A stretch of DNA of 50,120 bases from Filifactor villosus. Its GTDB lineage: Bacteria; Bacillota; Clostridia; Peptostreptococcales; Filifactoraceae. This document shows, piece by piece, positions 27,001 through 36,637 of the stretch. A model generated the notes under the pieces. That model made no database searches. It had not been told where the DNA came from and saw only the letters and a program-made list of their open reading frames with translations. Every line of letters starts with the position of its first letter. Within the stretch, counting starts at the first letter, position 1. The position numbers and the translations under genes are program-made. Where the stretch lies: the NCBI RefSeq assembly GCF_042652965.1, contig NZ_JBHSHL010000021.1:1-50120 (forward strand), given 5' to 3'.

Positions 27001-30000
27001 TTTCTAATACCGGAGCCCTTCTCCTCGACTTGTTCTAAGTGATATATTCCCGTCGATCTTTCGTAACTACTCTTGACGATTCGCGGAAAGACTGTATCGA
27101 CAGTAACAGGGAAGACCAAGGTCTGTTTATTATTAAACTTACCGTCCGGTTTCGCCTCTACAACAATTCGATAATGCCCATCTTGAACCAACTCATCGGA
27201 AGCATTCTTTCCTTCCCATTTCCAATGTCTTTGGTTTGTATTCAAGTTGGGTCCTCCAAAGCCGGGAATAAAGTAGTTTTTCCTTCCTTTATCATCTTTT
27301 TGAGATACGGAATAGATTGGGTTGCTATTTTGAACATCACTTGCATAATAAACATTCAACTGAAAATCTTTATAGTTTCTCAAGAAAGTTGCAAAAAAGG
27401 CTGCATAATCACCACTTCCATCTCCGTTCGGAGAAAAAGCAATCTTGTCTTTTTCATACTTAGGATCTGCAAAGGTGCTGTCCGCTAACTCTCCAAGTGC
27501 GACCAACTTGTTTCCTTCCTTGGAGGAAAGATAGGTGAAGGGATATTCTACCCTGTCTGCCAATTCATAATAGTACGGTTTTCTGTTCTGATCCAACAAG
27601 TCATAGATACTAGGTTCGATCACATCGAGGTTTTCCCAATTTCCACGGAAACCTACATAGGGAAGGTTTACACTTTCTCCGGCATCCGTAGCTTCAAAGA
27701 AAACATATCCTTCCAAGAAGAAACCGTTGGGCATATCATTTTTTAATTGAGCGATCCTGTCTTCCGACAATGTGAAAACAACAGAAAATTCCGCTTCGGA
27801 ATTTGCTCCCACTTCAATCGTTTTCTTGGAGGAGGCTGTTGTATCCAATTGGTAGGGCTTCAATAGAGCCTTTCCGTTCTCCACCGTATCCGTGTTCAAA
27901 ACAGCATAGTAGCTGAATGTACGCGGGGTTGCTCCGTAATTTTTTAACCTTCCTTTGATTTCGACAGTATTTCCTTCGATATTTCTCAAGTTAACACTGG
28001 ACACACCATTAGTTCCGATAGCGACGACACTTGAACGCAGAGCTCTTTGAAGGTTCATCAAACCTGCACCCTGTCCTCTTGGAGAACCGTAGGCCTGTGT
28101 ATTTGCATCCTTATAAGGAGAGGCTGTACTCATAAGCAGGTTCTTTACTAAAGCGTGTTTTTCTTCACCTTGAACCGAAGGAAATTTGGCTTCCACATAC
28201 TGTTTTACAACCGCAATACCTCCCGCAACGTGAGGAGTAGCCATGGATGTACCGCTCAACACTTCATAGTAATTGTTATTGATGGAAGAGTAGATATTTC
28301 CTCCCGGAGCTGAGATATCGGGCTTGAGGTTTCCTTCCTGTGTCATTCCCCAACTGGAAAAAGCGGAAAGTTTGTATCCGTTGGGATTAGCAATAAAGGA
28401 CTCTTCATTTGAAAATTCAATCTCATCTTGCGGATGATTTTTCAAAAACTCTCCGGATTCCTTACTGATAAAACAAGATGGAATCGTAATCTCTTCCTTA
28501 TCAAGCCCGGCCATTCTTGTCAATTGATCTTCATCCAGATGGTTGTAAACAATAGCTGCTACTGCTCCGTTTTCTTGAGCGATCTTGACCTTATCATAAA
28601 ATGTGAAATCTCCCTTCTCGGGATCCTTGCCTCTTTCGATCAGCGCAACTTTATCTCTTACACTTTTACCTGTGTAATCTTCTTTGTAACCCTTACCCAC
28701 TTCAACGAAATTCATCTTTCCGGACGGGAAAGGCTTGTTGTCGGTTGCAGCATACAGAATGCTCTTCACAGGACTTGTATGCACGATCATTCCCTTTTGT
28801 TTTATCTTAGTATTCTCAACGGAAGCGACCGAAAATGAGATATCAGCGACAGAAGGTGAGTTGATGGTTCCATAATCGGGTTGTGTAGAAGGTACACTGT
28901 CCAAAGGACCGAACCCCATAAAACCGTCATTTCCTGCTGCAATCGCCACTACAATACCCGCTTTCTGAGCATCCTGTAGAGCTTTTATCGTCGTCGGTTC
29001 CATTCTGCTGTCAGTAGCGGAAGTGGAACCCAAACTCATATTAATGCTGTCCACACCCATTTTCACGGCATCGTCGATTGCTTTATTGTAGATTTCAGGC
29101 GTCGTTCCTCCACCAAACAAACCTCCACCAAACACACGCATAACCGCAAGCTGTGCATCGGGGGCAACGCCTTTCAAAGTTTGCCCGTTCGCAGCAATGA
29201 TTCCTGCAACGTGCATTCCGTGAGAGGACTGGGTTCTTTCTTTGATTTCTGTATTTCTCTCCGCGTAGTTGAACCCGAAAGGAATTTTCGCATTGTAATA
29301 TTTTCCTGCACTCAATTGTTTTTCAGAAATCAATTGATTCGTCTCTTCCATGCTTCTGATACGAAGAGAATCCTCATCGACCCTCTGAAAAATCTCATGG
29401 TTCGGGTCAGCTCCGGAGTCGATCACGGCTATCAACTGTCTCTTTCCTGTATATTTACTATCCCAAGCACTTTGTGCGTGGATCATCTCATTGCTCGCAG
29501 CATCTTTGAGACGCAACACGTCGATCTCCTTTAATTCGGGAGCCGGTATAACACGGTTGATTTGAACGGAAGCAACCTCGGGAAGAACTGCAATCTCCTT
29601 TGCTTCTCCAAAACTTGTCTTGAGTGAAAAACCGTTCAATACCGTTTCATAGCGTTCCGTTATTACATACGAAATCTGTTTTTCGTCCATAATATCTCTC
29701 AACTTATCTTGAGATTCCTTCGCATATTGTATCTGTGCTTCCAATCCTTCGGCAGTCTTTACCAAAGCAATGTCGGGAACATCCATTCCATGAACTTCCT
29801 TCATTGTTTTATCGTTCACTTCCACAATAAAACTTATCTCGTCCTCTTCTTGATACTCATTTTTCGCTTGACGTAACAAATCGGACAAGACCCAATTCTT
29901 TTCTTGAGTCACAGTATCTTGGACCATATCAACTGCTTGAGCTTCCATATTTTGAAGCTCATAATGCTCTGCATATACCGCCCCCGGTAAAACAAGGGTG

Positions 30001-30050
30001 GAACATAGCAAACTCAACGATAGTACAATCGATGACAGTCTTGCTTTCAT
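24078..30050 (-). CDS. SLH-anchored cell-surface subtilase (S8 family, C5a-peptidase-like)
   Basis: A 1990-aa exported serine protease. Signal peptide at 1-28, then a propeptide-like region (~30-165). The catalytic domain has Asp in AVIDSGADPNHE (~208), His in HGMHVAGIIAANG (~280) and Ser in LSGTSMATPHVAGG (~600). A PA domain is inserted at ~435-510. A C5a-peptidase-type Fn3 domain follows (GYVFFE...PYVGFRGNW), then beta-rich repeats, helical FIVAR-like repeats (~1350-1610), a pure glycine run (~1720) and three SLH domains (~1810-1990), each with the wall-binding TRAE motif. The ATG at 30050 follows AGGAGG at six bases. It lies next to the SLH-anchored haem receptor and may release haem from host proteins or attack other host targets. 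Confidence 0.93.
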   Translation of the reverse strand: MKARLSSIVLSLSLLCSTLVLPGAVYAEHYELQNMEAQAVDMVQDTVTQEKNWVLSDLLRQAKNEYQEEDEISFIVEVNDKTMKEVHGMDVPDIALVKTAEGLEAQIQYAKESQDKLRDIMDEKQISYVITERYETVLNGFSLKTSFGEAKEIAVLPEVASVQINRVIPAPELKEIDVLRLKDAASNEMIHAQSAWDSKYTGKRQLIAVIDSGADPNHEIFQRVDEDSLRIRSMEETNQLISEKQLSAGKYYNAKIPFGFNYAERNTEIKERTQSSHGMHVAGIIAANGQTLKGVAPDAQLAVMRVFGGGLFGGGTTPEIYNKAIDDAVKMGVDSINMSLGSTSATDSRMEPTTIKALQDAQKAGIVVAIAAGNDGFMGFGPLDSVPSTQPDYGTINSPSVADISFSVASVENTKIKQKGMIVHTSPVKSILYAATDNKPFPSGKMNFVEVGKGYKEDYTGKSVRDKVALIERGKDPEKGDFTFYDKVKIAQENGAVAAIVYNHLDEDQLTRMAGLDKEEITIPSCFISKESGEFLKNHPQDEIEFSNEESFIANPNGYKLSAFSSWGMTQEGNLKPDISAPGGNIYSSINNNYYEVLSGTSMATPHVAGGIAVVKQYVEAKFPSVQGEEKHALVKNLLMSTASPYKDANTQAYGSPRGQGAGLMNLQRALRSSVVAIGTNGVSSVNLRNIEGNTVEIKGRLKNYGATPRTFSYYAVLNTDTVENGKALLKPYQLDTTASSKKTIEVGANSEAEFSVVFTLSEDRIAQLKNDMPNGFFLEGYVFFEATDAGESVNLPYVGFRGNWENLDVIEPSIYDLLDQNRKPYYYELADRVEYPFTYLSSKEGNKLVALGELADSTFADPKYEKDKIAFSPNGDGSGDYAAFFATFLRNYKDFQLNVYYASDVQNSNPIYSVSQKDDKGRKNYFIPGFGGPNLNTNQRHWKWEGKNASDELVQDGHYRIVVEAKPDGKFNNKQTLVFPVTVDTVFPRIVKSSYERSTGIYHLEQVEEKGSGIRKQVIKARYNDEDKVYLPDSDGRFTLPTDLDSSNATLVISDYAYNTLELPLDKSVRKGTERSIIVNAKISSGSVPKDKFKWIVLDSNGAEADPYNLEVGNYTLVISDVDEMYELVGSDRIPFEIRANDPDYVKVIDVNFSYKDRSEVFVSVAKPREASLKLFMIDRQNGTEYELTPKVGLGIYTANIPNGEYKLTVRDLDENYYAMIPIDTVTVEKGGTGSVLLSVEVNEKRMKEVTVTLVRNGYQGPVDMIFRGKDHIKSRYELSFGEGEVEKKVMLPNKLEFNIYMPNLEGTGYGSPVLTYKPVLRKYNLTVELIKDATVVPVPVDKEALILKINQAKQLKEENFDLEEWEVFEVVLEEAEKVLADPSATQDQIDGAREKLSDAMNQLISSSRESDKKRLEEKIREAEDIYASLDENYTQDSKEFLVIAIEGAKMTLRSKEPEHNTPEHIQATIDMLDRAIKNLKRIDGKVDKSELGILLKEADELIANEASFTEESIGALKDVYQNAKDVFEDEDASDQDVKDIIAIFKGYLALVESKANKDELRNLVDEISGLDLRQYKIEGRRELRKALREAKRILDDKRVTQEEVDAALQALVEKKNALEKKDGEGDVNESFAIVITTTSGITIETLPADKAKQGEEVQIIFTIEDPNKYELDTLKVVDEQENQVPVDASHKFVMPASDVEILATLKEKVKPIPNPGGNSGGGGGGGGGGGGSAPTVAAPKQVSSIISKIPEKTKAKIDQIRKDTKIYSSQTLKALEEAVKLLAKDEKAGHQALDKVLENARVEKITYTLEQGYMQGYEGNKFKPDNHITRAEASILFADLIEEEETKQIVLSDVKKDVWYTAAVVKLSSTGYLRAREDGNIHPNEEITRAEYAYILAKLRNLPTANRIMRDVPKEHWAAEAIAACVEAGIISGYDDGTVRPDQPITRAEAVSMIQRTFNTKKDVKAKTPYSDVQEGHWAYDVIVAARK

Positions 30051-30170
30051 ACACTTCCTCCTAAATATCATTCTTTCCCACATCGATCCCTTATGTTTCT
30101 GTATAAGGATTAAGGTCCTCTTCGATGCGGTTTGTCCATACCTCTATACAAATTCGAAACTCCCGTCACT

Positions 30171-30200
30171 GAAAAAGATTTCATACAAAAACGAAATCTT
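30171..30200 (-). terminator. Terminator after the SLH haem receptor gene
   Basis: On the minus strand AAGATTTC and GAAATCTT flank a ten-base loop and are followed by TTTC. It separates the receptor from the subtilase gene. Confidence 0.6.
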
Positions 30201-30310
30201 GATTACCTGTTGCAATGAAAGTTGGAATAGATATCCATCCTTACTCCTTTGCACAGAGGTATAACACATCCTTATACACAAAAGCTTCTGTTTCTTTTTC
30301 CAAGAACCCT

Positions 30311-30337
30311 GCAGAAACAGCCGAAGCTGTTTTCTGC
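30311..30337 (-). terminator. Strong hairpin just past the SLH haem receptor stop
   Basis: GCAGAAAACAGC and GCTGTTTCTGC pair around a TTCG tetraloop on the minus strand. A true T-run is missing, so it may stabilise the mRNA end or act together with the hairpin at 30171-30200. Confidence 0.5.
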
Positions 30338-30369
30338 ACATGGTTCAAAAAATTCTTTCTTTTTGTTTC

Positions 30370-33300
30370 TTATTTCTTACTTGCCGTCATGATTGCATTA
30401 TATGCCCAGTGATCCTTGGGTACATCGTTAAATGCTTCTTTCAATCCTTCTTTCGCTTTTACGTTGAAGGTCGATTGGATCATTACAACTGCTTCCGCAC
30501 GAGTGATCTCTCCATCAGGCTTAAAGCTTCCGTCTGCATATCCGACAATGATTCCCGCTTCTTTACAAGCAGCAATCGCATCATATGCCCAGTGGTCTTT
30601 TGCGACATCACCGAAGGATTGATTTCCTACCGGAAGATTTCTAAGTTTCGCCAAAAGGAAGGCATATTCCGCTCTTGTTATTTTTCCTTCCGGATTGTAT
30701 TTTCCGTCCTCTATCGCCTTCAGATAACCGAGAGATGCCAGTTTGTTTACGGAATCGCTGTACCATACGCCATCTTTGATATCGGTTTTTTCCATCTTAG
30801 CCGCTTCATCTTCAATCAGTTTTGCAAACATGATGGATGCTTCCGCTCTGGACATCGTTCCGTTGGGCTTAAATTCCTTATTCGGATAACCTGTCATATA
30901 TCCCTCTTCAAGGATGGAGGTAATCCGTTCTATTCTGGCTTCTTCCAATACAGTTTCCAACTGCTTCAGGGCACCTTCTTCGCCTTTCTTTTGAGCTTCC
31001 AAAGCTGCCTCAATCTTCTTCAATGTCTTAGCAGAATAATATTTTTTCTCTTGCACGGGAAGTGCAAGGATCTTAGCTGCCTTATTCAAAGCCTGTTCCG
31101 CAGTTACCGCAGGTTGATTCGGTGTCAAAACCGGTTTTACGGGAGCTGCAGGACCTGCACCTCCACCGCCTCCGAAAGAAGGTCCGGGGCTTTCTCCGCT
31201 CGGTTTGGAATTGCTGCCGTCCCAATTAAAGACAATATAGGCATCCTTGGAACCTACTCCCAACTCTTCCATAACATCGACAACGAAGGACACTTCAAGT
31301 TCGTTTACCTTTTCATCCAATTCAAAGGTATACGCGTTTCCATTCGGCTCGATCTCCTGACCCCTTACGCTGAAGGAGGTAATCGTTCCTCTCAGAGTTT
31401 TGCCGTTCATATCGAGATCGATGGGATTCAACCAAATCGTATAGCGGTAGTTACTTCCGTTTTTCACTACCTTTGCAGTAGAACTCAGTGCTTTGTTTCC
31501 TACAGAAACACCACCGTCCGTACTCTTCATCCAGACATCTACACTGTACTCTTCTTGTGATCCGGAGTTGTCTCCCGGTGAAGGCGTCGGAGGTTTCATG
31601 TTGGAATCCGGGAATTTGAAATCGCCGTTCCAGTCCAGAACCATCCATACATCATACGGTTTCTCGTGACCCGGCATCTTGGGATACGTTGTCATCTCAA
31701 GGTTTAATTCCGTATCCCTTGTCGAATTCGGTTTCAAAACAAGATGTTTCGGAAGCTTAAAGGTAAACATACCCTTCTTGCCTTCAACCTTTGTTGCAGG
31801 AACTTTTTGTCCCATTGTTTTTATTGAGAAACTCTCGACTCCGGAAGTGATTCCTTGAATCGTCATTTCCTTAAATTCCACAACGACATCGTACATCGAA
31901 CCGCCGTCTACAGGTGTAAGTGTTACTTCTCTTACCAAAGCTCCATCCGCCATGGACGGTTTCTTCTTGTCGGCAGAAAGAATATATGCCTTAACCGTTC
32001 TTACGCCGTCGGGTTCAGGAGTGGAAGGTTTGTCGCTGAATACAAGGTCCGCCATCACTTCCCGACCTTCCATCGCATCTACCTTGAAAGAAACCTGTAC
32101 TTTATCAACTTTTTGATCCAATTCAAAGGTATAAGCCTTGGGATACTGTCCGCCTACTTCAACGGGTTCAATCGTTGTCTTTACTCCGTTTTTGAATACG
32201 TTGAACTCGGTTACCCTTCCTTCAATCGGACCCATTCTCATAGGTTTAAGCTGAATGGTGTACTTGAATTTACCGTTTTCTTTTACCAGTTTTGCGACCG
32301 GATTGATCGCAGAGTTTGCTACGGAAAGTTCATCTTTCCCTTGCTGATTAATCTTAACGGAGAGTTCCAAAACATCTCCCTCGTTTATTTGAGCATCTGT
32401 ACTTGCAACACCTGTTGTTACAATTTCAAGTGCACGAATCCATCCGTAGATATTTTTCGCATACATGGTTTTTGTCACAGAGTAACGATCCCCTGTTTTC
32501 ATATTCGGATCCATAAATGATTGATTCTGAACGTCTTTGGGATTTCCTTCCAACAACTCTCTGAAAAGCTCTTGTCCATCGTTTTTGGTAACTACCGTCT
32601 CCAGCTTCCAAGACAGCCCTTTCTTGCTCAGTATCTTTTGGATTGCTTCATCACGAGGAACAGACTTATCTATATCGTGCATGCTTCTACCTTTGCCCAA
32701 GAGATAACGCTTGAACTCTTCACCCGTTTCAAATACGTTTTCTCCTCCATAGTAAGTGCTGTCTCCAAGATCCCAGTAGGACAGTTCCAAAATGTCAAAC
32801 TCACGATTTAATTTGATTTCTCCGTTAGAAGCTGTTACCGTAGCCATGGAGTTTCCGTTTTGCGGGAAGTAAGTTTCCACGTAATCGGTAAACTTGATAC
32901 CCAGAGCTTCATACTTCGCCTTTTCCTCTTGAGAAAGTTTTGAGGGAAGGTCATTTTTATTTACTTCAAACTTCGCTAATTTTTTCCCTTCACCAAGAGC
33001 TGCCGTCATTGCATCCAAAGGAAGACTTGTCAGACGGTTCAATGTAAGGTCAACCCTCACTCCGTTGGGAGCTACCTTTGAATACTTGATCAGGTTTACA
33101 AGAAAATCTGCAGGAATCTCTCTTATATTGTTGTCTTCAAGATCGATCGTCTGCAAAGTCTTCATCTTAACAAAAGATACAGGAATCTCTTCAATACGGT
33201 TGTGGCTTGCTTCCAAGCTGGTCAGCAATTTTACATCCGCTAAACTCGAAGGCAGATTCTTCAATTGGTTTGAAGTCAAAACAACTCTCTTCAGTTTTGA

Positions 33301-36297
33301 AGAACGCGAACCTTCCAACTCAAAGAAATCATCCGCCAATTCGGTCAAACTGTTTTCGGACAAATATAACTCGGTAAGATTAGGATTATGCTTGATCAAA
33401 TCTCCGGGAACGGAAGTAACATTTGCATTCATAAGAGAAAGTACTTTGAGTCTCGGGTTTTGAGAGAAGATACCCTGAGGAACATCTCCCAAATAACTTC
33501 CGTCAAAGTCAATGTACTCCAGTCTTGCCATAGCGGAGAACGTGTCCGGTTTCAGGTTTCTGATCTCGTTTCCTCCCAAGAACATATGGGTCACGCCTGT
33601 AGCATGAGTAAATACAGGAAGTTCTTCAATATCATTTCCATCAAGGTTGATCGCCATCACATCCGGACCAAGATCTTTCAGGATACTGATATCTGTAAGC
33701 TTAAGTCCTTCCAAATCCAATACGTTATTCAAACGATAGTCTGCAACAACCTTGGGTTGTCCCTTTGCTTTTCTGAGCTCTTCTTGACTGATGTCACCGC
33801 TGTTATCAGTGTCCAGTCCGTTCGCTATCAAAGCAGTCGTCAGTTTTTCCGCGTTCTTTTTCTTCTTAGTTTCAATATCTTCAATCACCTTGTAGTTCTT
33901 CCATCCAGCCGTTACGGCATCTTCAAAAACAAGCTCGGATCTCTTGTAGTTTCCGCCGTCAAAATGACCTTTATCCGGCTCGCTTCCACCCATTGGGCCG
34001 CTACCTAGTACAGCTACATTCTTAACACCTTTTAGGTCATCAAGTTCGATGGAATACTCCACATACTTGGGCTCGTTCTTCGGTGTGTTTTCAAGAACAT
34101 GTCTGTTCAAAGAAACAAAGCCGTTGTTTTTTTCCATAGCCAGATCGATGATAAGGCTGGCAAACTTATGGTTCAAGAAGGTAACGGTTTTCTTTCCGCC
34201 TTCAACATGAAGTTTTGCCCTCTCGTCAAAGTAGTGAGAAAGTGTAGACTCTTCGGTCTGACCCTTTCCTGCAACATAAGTTTTGAAGGTAAGGGTATAG
34301 TCTCCATCCTGAAGGACCGAATCCAAGGTCAAGCCGGGCTGCGGAGGAGCATCGACAACATTTTTCTTAAGCTGAGAATTGTCGGAGAAGGTAATGATCA
34401 CTCGAATCGGATCCGCCTTCTTCGCTTCTTCCAAAATGCCCTCTACATTGAATCTCAAAAGTTTGTTAAAAGCAGTTACTTTACTTTCATTAACATCAAA
34501 ATCTCTTCCGTTTACTTGTATCTTGGTTATCATCTTGAGGTGGAAAGCTGCAAACTCTTTGTCAAGATGCACTTTAAGCGCTTGCGGCTCATCCTGATCC
34601 GGAAGTTGTACCTCTTGGATCACATAGCCTCCCGCGATTCCTTCTCCCGGAGGTTGAACATCCGGCGGTTCCGGTGCCGGTGGGGGCTGTACTGCCCCTT
34701 CTGTCTGAAGGCTGCTTCCATCCTTGAAGTATACTGCTACACTAATCGGTGTTTTCTCTTCTGCCTTTGCGATCAGTTCAGCCTTTTTCGAAAAATCATA
34801 CAAGGTTCCTTCACGGCTTTGTCCAAATTCTTCCTTACTTACAGGAAACTCCTGTTGATTTACAACGATTTTTTCGATTTTCTCAACATCCACCCGTTCA
34901 AAGCTCTTTTCAAATACGATGTGGAATTCTTTTCTGTCAAAGTAATCTTTTCTGATCTCAGCTCTAAGAACCTTTTGGTACTTTTGAGCAAGGGTTTGTT
35001 GAGCTCCCGGGTCGGAAGGACCGGGAACAGTATCTTCTTGAATACTGACAATAGGTGTAAGGTTCTTCTCCAACTTGGAATTGTCGGTAAACATAACAAC
35101 GACTCTTACAGGCGTTTTTCCCTTAGTCTTTACAGCTTCGAAGAGATCCGTTTCTTCCAAAAGGATCTTTCCTTGATGGAATTTGAAGGTGTGATCACTA
35201 TATTGCTTCGTTATGGTATCAACCGTGATCTCTTTTATCTTCTTCTTCGCATCGCTCTCACTGATCGTATCTACTTCAAGAAGAAGTCCTTTACGCTCGC
35301 TGTTCTTGACGATCTCCAGGCTCTCCAAGGTATAACTCTTCGCTATTTCAACAACCGGCGGGGGCACTATAGCATCAGACGCTTGATATTCAAGGATAGA
35401 ACCGTCTTTAAACTCAAGAATAACCGAGTACTCCTTACCATTTTCTACACCCTCACTGATTTTAGGATCCACAGGTTCCATTTCACCCATCCAAGTAACA
35501 GTCATTTCAGGATTCTCAAAGACTTTACCGTTTACCGTTATCTTCTTGACCTGATCCGCATACTTTCTAGGAAGTTCCTTATCAAAGGTGATCTTAAGAG
35601 TTCCATATTTTCCTTCTACTTTTTTGATCTTGTACGTTTTTTGGATCTCTTGGCTACCTCCATCTTGCGGCGGCTGTGGAGGTTGAGGCGGTTGCGGTGT
35701 TCCCGGATCTTCCTCTTCGGTGTCTACATAGTTGGGGTCTTTATAAACCAATTCCTGATTGTTATCAAATCTTACAACCACCTTGTGTGGTTGATTTTCT
35801 TTGAAATCCTTCAGGACCTTTATGCCCTCCGGATATTTATCATAGACTGCCAGGTCGCCTTCGACCAAAAGAATATTCGGACGTCCGCCTTCATCTCTTC
35901 CTTGATAAGTTTTTCCATCGATACTGAAATTTGTGATCCTCTTGGAGATCTCATACAGATCACTGTTCTCTCCTTCATAATCCAAGTCGATGATCACACT
36001 GTTAGCTGTTCCGGGAACTATCTCTCCCGTAATCGGATTTACAATATCCTGACCCGCCTGAGACTTGAATACGCCCAAAATCTTAAGGCCATCCAAAAGA
36101 TTCTCTTGGCTCTCCGCAGCCAACAACACATCTGTCAAGGGCTTTGCAACAAAGTCCTCAACTGCAATTTCCGCTGCTTGAGCAGCGACGGGCTCTTGCG
36201 GAAGCACAGCCTCTTGTGCATAAACAGGCAATGTGTTTGTGCACAGCAAAGAGAGCAATACTATTCCGGAGAGTCCTTTCTTCCTTCTTTCCTTCAT
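30370..36297 (-). CDS. SLH-anchored Shr-like haemoprotein receptor with NEAT and LRR domains
   Basis: A 1975-aa surface protein. Signal peptide at 1-28. Five related beta-domains (~65-650; each with a V-x-V-N-G/D-G-K-x-F strand and an x-V-F-x-D-x-S/N-x-L ending) resemble the haemoglobin-interacting/DUF1533 domains of streptococcal Shr. Next come a first NEAT (~652-815), an EF-hand-like DTDNSGDISQEE (~827), leucine-rich repeats (~880-1080), an unassigned region, three more NEATs (starting ~1310, ~1435, ~1585), a Gly-rich linker, a helical spacer and three SLH domains (~1797-1975). HID-NEAT-LRR-NEAT is the order of Shr, but the membrane anchor is replaced by SLH domains and extra HID and NEAT units are present. 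The canonical YxxxY haem motif is not obvious in these NEATs. The ATG at 36297 follows AAGGAGG at five bases. Confidence 0.9.
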   Translation of the reverse strand: MKERRKKGLSGIVLLSLLCTNTLPVYAQEAVLPQEPVAAQAAEIAVEDFVAKPLTDVLLAAESQENLLDGLKILGVFKSQAGQDIVNPITGEIVPGTANSVIIDLDYEGENSDLYEISKRITNFSIDGKTYQGRDEGGRPNILLVEGDLAVYDKYPEGIKVLKDFKENQPHKVVVRFDNNQELVYKDPNYVDTEEEDPGTPQPPQPPQPPQDGGSQEIQKTYKIKKVEGKYGTLKITFDKELPRKYADQVKKITVNGKVFENPEMTVTWMGEMEPVDPKISEGVENGKEYSVILEFKDGSILEYQASDAIVPPPVVEIAKSYTLESLEIVKNSERKGLLLEVDTISESDAKKKIKEITVDTITKQYSDHTFKFHQGKILLEETDLFEAVKTKGKTPVRVVVMFTDNSKLEKNLTPIVSIQEDTVPGPSDPGAQQTLAQKYQKVLRAEIRKDYFDRKEFHIVFEKSFERVDVEKIEKIVVNQQEFPVSKEEFGQSREGTLYDFSKKAELIAKAEEKTPISVAVYFKDGSSLQTEGAVQPPPAPEPPDVQPPGEGIAGGYVIQEVQLPDQDEPQALKVHLDKEFAAFHLKMITKIQVNGRDFDVNESKVTAFNKLLRFNVEGILEEAKKADPIRVIITFSDNSQLKKNVVDAPPQPGLTLDSVLQDGDYTLTFKTYVAGKGQTEESTLSHYFDERAKLHVEGGKKTVTFLNHKFASLIIDLAMEKNNGFVSLNRHVLENTPKNEPKYVEYSIELDDLKGVKNVAVLGSGPMGGSEPDKGHFDGGNYKRSELVFEDAVTAGWKNYKVIEDIETKKKKNAEKLTTALIANGLDTDNSGDISQEELRKAKGQPKVVADYRLNNVLDLEGLKLTDISILKDLGPDVMAINLDGNDIEELPVFTHATGVTHMFLGGNEIRNLKPDTFSAMARLEYIDFDGSYLGDVPQGIFSQNPRLKVLSLMNANVTSVPGDLIKHNPNLTELYLSENSLTELADDFFELEGSRSSKLKRVVLTSNQLKNLPSSLADVKLLTSLEASHNRIEEIPVSFVKMKTLQTIDLEDNNIREIPADFLVNLIKYSKVAPNGVRVDLTLNRLTSLPLDAMTAALGEGKKLAKFEVNKNDLPSKLSQEEKAKYEALGIKFTDYVETYFPQNGNSMATVTASNGEIKLNREFDILELSYWDLGDSTYYGGENVFETGEEFKRYLLGKGRSMHDIDKSVPRDEAIQKILSKKGLSWKLETVVTKNDGQELFRELLEGNPKDVQNQSFMDPNMKTGDRYSVTKTMYAKNIYGWIRALEIVTTGVASTDAQINEGDVLELSVKINQQGKDELSVANSAINPVAKLVKENGKFKYTIQLKPMRMGPIEGRVTEFNVFKNGVKTTIEPVEVGGQYPKAYTFELDQKVDKVQVSFKVDAMEGREVMADLVFSDKPSTPEPDGVRTVKAYILSADKKKPSMADGALVREVTLTPVDGGSMYDVVVEFKEMTIQGITSGVESFSIKTMGQKVPATKVEGKKGMFTFKLPKHLVLKPNSTRDTELNLEMTTYPKMPGHEKPYDVWMVLDWNGDFKFPDSNMKPPTPSPGDNSGSQEEYSVDVWMKSTDGGVSVGNKALSSTAKVVKNGSNYRYTIWLNPIDLDMNGKTLRGTITSFSVRGQEIEPNGNAYTFELDEKVNELEVSFVVDVMEELGVGSKDAYIVFNWDGSNSKPSGESPGPSFGGGGGAGPAAPVKPVLTPNQPAVTAEQALNKAAKILALPVQEKKYYSAKTLKKIEAALEAQKKGEEGALKQLETVLEEARIERITSILEEGYMTGYPNKEFKPNGTMSRAEASIMFAKLIEDEAAKMEKTDIKDGVWYSDSVNKLASLGYLKAIEDGKYNPEGKITRAEYAFLLAKLRNLPVGNQSFGDVAKDHWAYDAIAACKEAGIIVGYADGSFKPDGEITRAEAVVMIQSTFNVKAKEGLKEAFNDVPKDHWAYNAIMTASKK

Positions 36298-36637
36298 AAC
36301 TTCCTCCTTCGTAAATATACTTACATTAAAACACATTTTTTGTATAAATCTGTTTTTGCTTTTTGTGACGCCTTTGTACTCAACTTCTATTCTTTTCCAA
36401 AGATCATTAAAAAGCAAAAGATCTATCAATAAAATAGACAAACTATTTATACCCTTACTCTTAACAAATCGGTAACAACTGTCGGTGAGCTGTAGAGTAA
36501 CAGATTCACCTTCCGATGTTCGCAAAAAAATGCAGATCCATCCTTCCCGGAAATCACATCAAGCCTTATCGCTTCGGCGTTTCAAACGGCAATAATGAGA
36601 CTGACTTCAACTCGAGGCGATAAATACAATAGATTGA

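Noticed and set aside
30340..31560. 406-codon plus-strand frame opposite the SLH domains
   Set aside because: Shadow of the receptor gene; no ribosome binding site and no recognisable motif.
34099..36432. 777-codon open frame on the plus strand antisense to the haem receptor
   Set aside because: Its translation is low-complexity Phe/Leu/Ile/Arg, as expected opposite a Lys/Glu-rich gene, and it has no start signal. The minus-strand frame has a signal peptide and recognisable domains.
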